Below are positions 63,657-64,000 of a DNA stretch of 64,000 nucleotides, piece by piece. Numbering within the stretch: the first letter of the stretch is position 1; each line of letters begins with the position of its first letter. The notes under the pieces are model-generated. The model saw only the letters and a list, made by a program, of their open reading frames with translations, searched no databases and had not been told where the DNA came from. The position numbers and the translations under genes are program-made. This stretch comes from Cyanobacteria bacterium CYA (lineage in GTDB: Bacteria > Planctomycetota > Phycisphaerae > Phycisphaerales > UBA1924): contig RHKP01000009.1 in the NCBI GenBank assembly GCA_008363215.1, positions 62,001-126,000 on the forward strand. Reading direction: 5' to 3'.

Positions 63657-64000
63657 GCCGGCGCTGGGGGTTCTGGTTTTCGCTGCGGGGATGCTCGCCT
63701 GTTCGGGGTGCGCGTCGGACCCCTCGCGCGGATATGCCTGGGGCTCGACCTATTCGGGCAACGTGCAGTCGATTTCGGTGCCGATCTTCAAGAACCAGAC
63801 GCACGCGACGGGCATCGAGACACAACTGACCGAGGCGATCGTCAAGCAGATCCAGCGATCGACGCCGTGGGTCGTGACGGTCGGTCGATCAGCCGACACG
63901 ACGCTGCAAGGGACGATCACGGACGTGGAGTTTGACCGGCTGTCGGTGACGCGTGGCTCGGGCCTGGTGCAGGAGCAGGCGGTGCGGGTGGAGATCCGCT
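63643..64000 (+). CDS. LptE-like lipoprotein (cut by window edge)
   Basis: The first 119 residues of a lipoprotein. The signal MRRLEPALGVLVFAAGMLAC has a nearby Cys as lipidation site. Then YSGNVQSISVPIFKNQTHAT, VKQIQRSTPWVV and ADTTLQGTITDVEFDRLSV match the planctomycete LptE-like / 'LPS assembly lipoprotein' pattern. LptE works with LptD to place lipopolysaccharide in the outer leaflet. The 3' end lies outside the window. Confidence 0.8.
   Translation, partial: MRRLEPALGVLVFAAGMLACSGCASDPSRGYAWGSTYSGNVQSISVPIFKNQTHATGIETQLTEAIVKQIQRSTPWVVTVGRSADTTLQGTITDVEFDRLSVTRGSGLVQEQAVRVEIR

Overview
The window looks like chromosomal DNA of a high-GC planctomycete, most probably class Phycisphaerae. 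This is inference from: (i) several secreted proteins that end in a two-repeat, dockerin-like tail with the signature FFDVQ..L..F and a final Gly-Cys (or Ala-Cys); (ii) a cupredoxin with a PEP-CTERM-like tail; (iii) BamD-like and LptE-like proteins, implying an outer membrane; (iv) a histone H1-like mini-protein; and (v) copies of a 27-bp repeat beginning ACGAGCCCGAAG. There are no rRNA genes, CRISPR arrays, insertion sequences or obvious prophage. Most of the window is vertically inherited housekeeping and cell-envelope sequence; one stretch (about 37.3-38.3 kb) is clearly less GC-rich and looks acquired.

Layout. 0-5.4 kb: two overlapping M1 aminopeptidases (minus, one cut by the edge) divergent from an unusual CTP synthase, then an unknown protein. 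5.4-10.2 kb (plus): zinc ribbon, PilZ-like protein, panC, gcvT, tRNA-Ser(UGA), cupredoxin, SGNH-hydrolase lipoprotein. 10.7-15.9 kb (minus operon): uridine-kinase-like gene with a frameshift, M61 peptidase, guanine deaminase, RtcB. It is divergent from a tightly coupled plus-strand operon at 15.9-19.7 kb: nucleoside transporter, DNA methyltransferase, BtpA-family protein. Together these two units look like a nucleoside uptake and salvage locus.

19.7-30 kb: the secreted-protein zone, with four dockerin-tailed proteins (an endonuclease/phosphatase-fold protein, a 700-aa unknown, a subtilase, a 353-aa unknown) interleaved with recX, a lipoprotein, a rhodanese and an HPF-like ribosome factor. 30.4-37.3 kb: TPR membrane protein, an RluA-family pseudouridine synthase carrying an in-frame 165-bp palindromic insert, an M24-fold protein lacking metal ligands, a degenerate dockerin mini-protein, a tandem UspA protein and lepA.

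37.3-39.1 kb: the accessory island, with a SIR2-like gene broken by a one-base frameshift followed by a zeta-toxin-like P-loop kinase overlapped by a 55-codon gene. 39.4-43.6 kb: tag, lipoprotein, orphan PAAR protein, XRE regulator with an overlapping small gene, prfA. 43.6-47.5 kb: ABC ATPase-permease-methyltransferase operon and an RNHCP protein behind a structured leader. 47.6-50.4 kb: class IV aminotransferase, sulfotransferase-like protein and M19 dipeptidase in one operon. 50.5-58.5 kb: membrane protein, GH172 (DUF2961) protein, CoA-transferase B subunit, two HAD hydrolases, rsmA, an APH kinase, H1-like protein, FabZ. 58.5-64 kb: a 1350-aa six-module metalloprotease with a dockerin tail, then the BamD-like and LptE-like genes (the latter cut by the edge).
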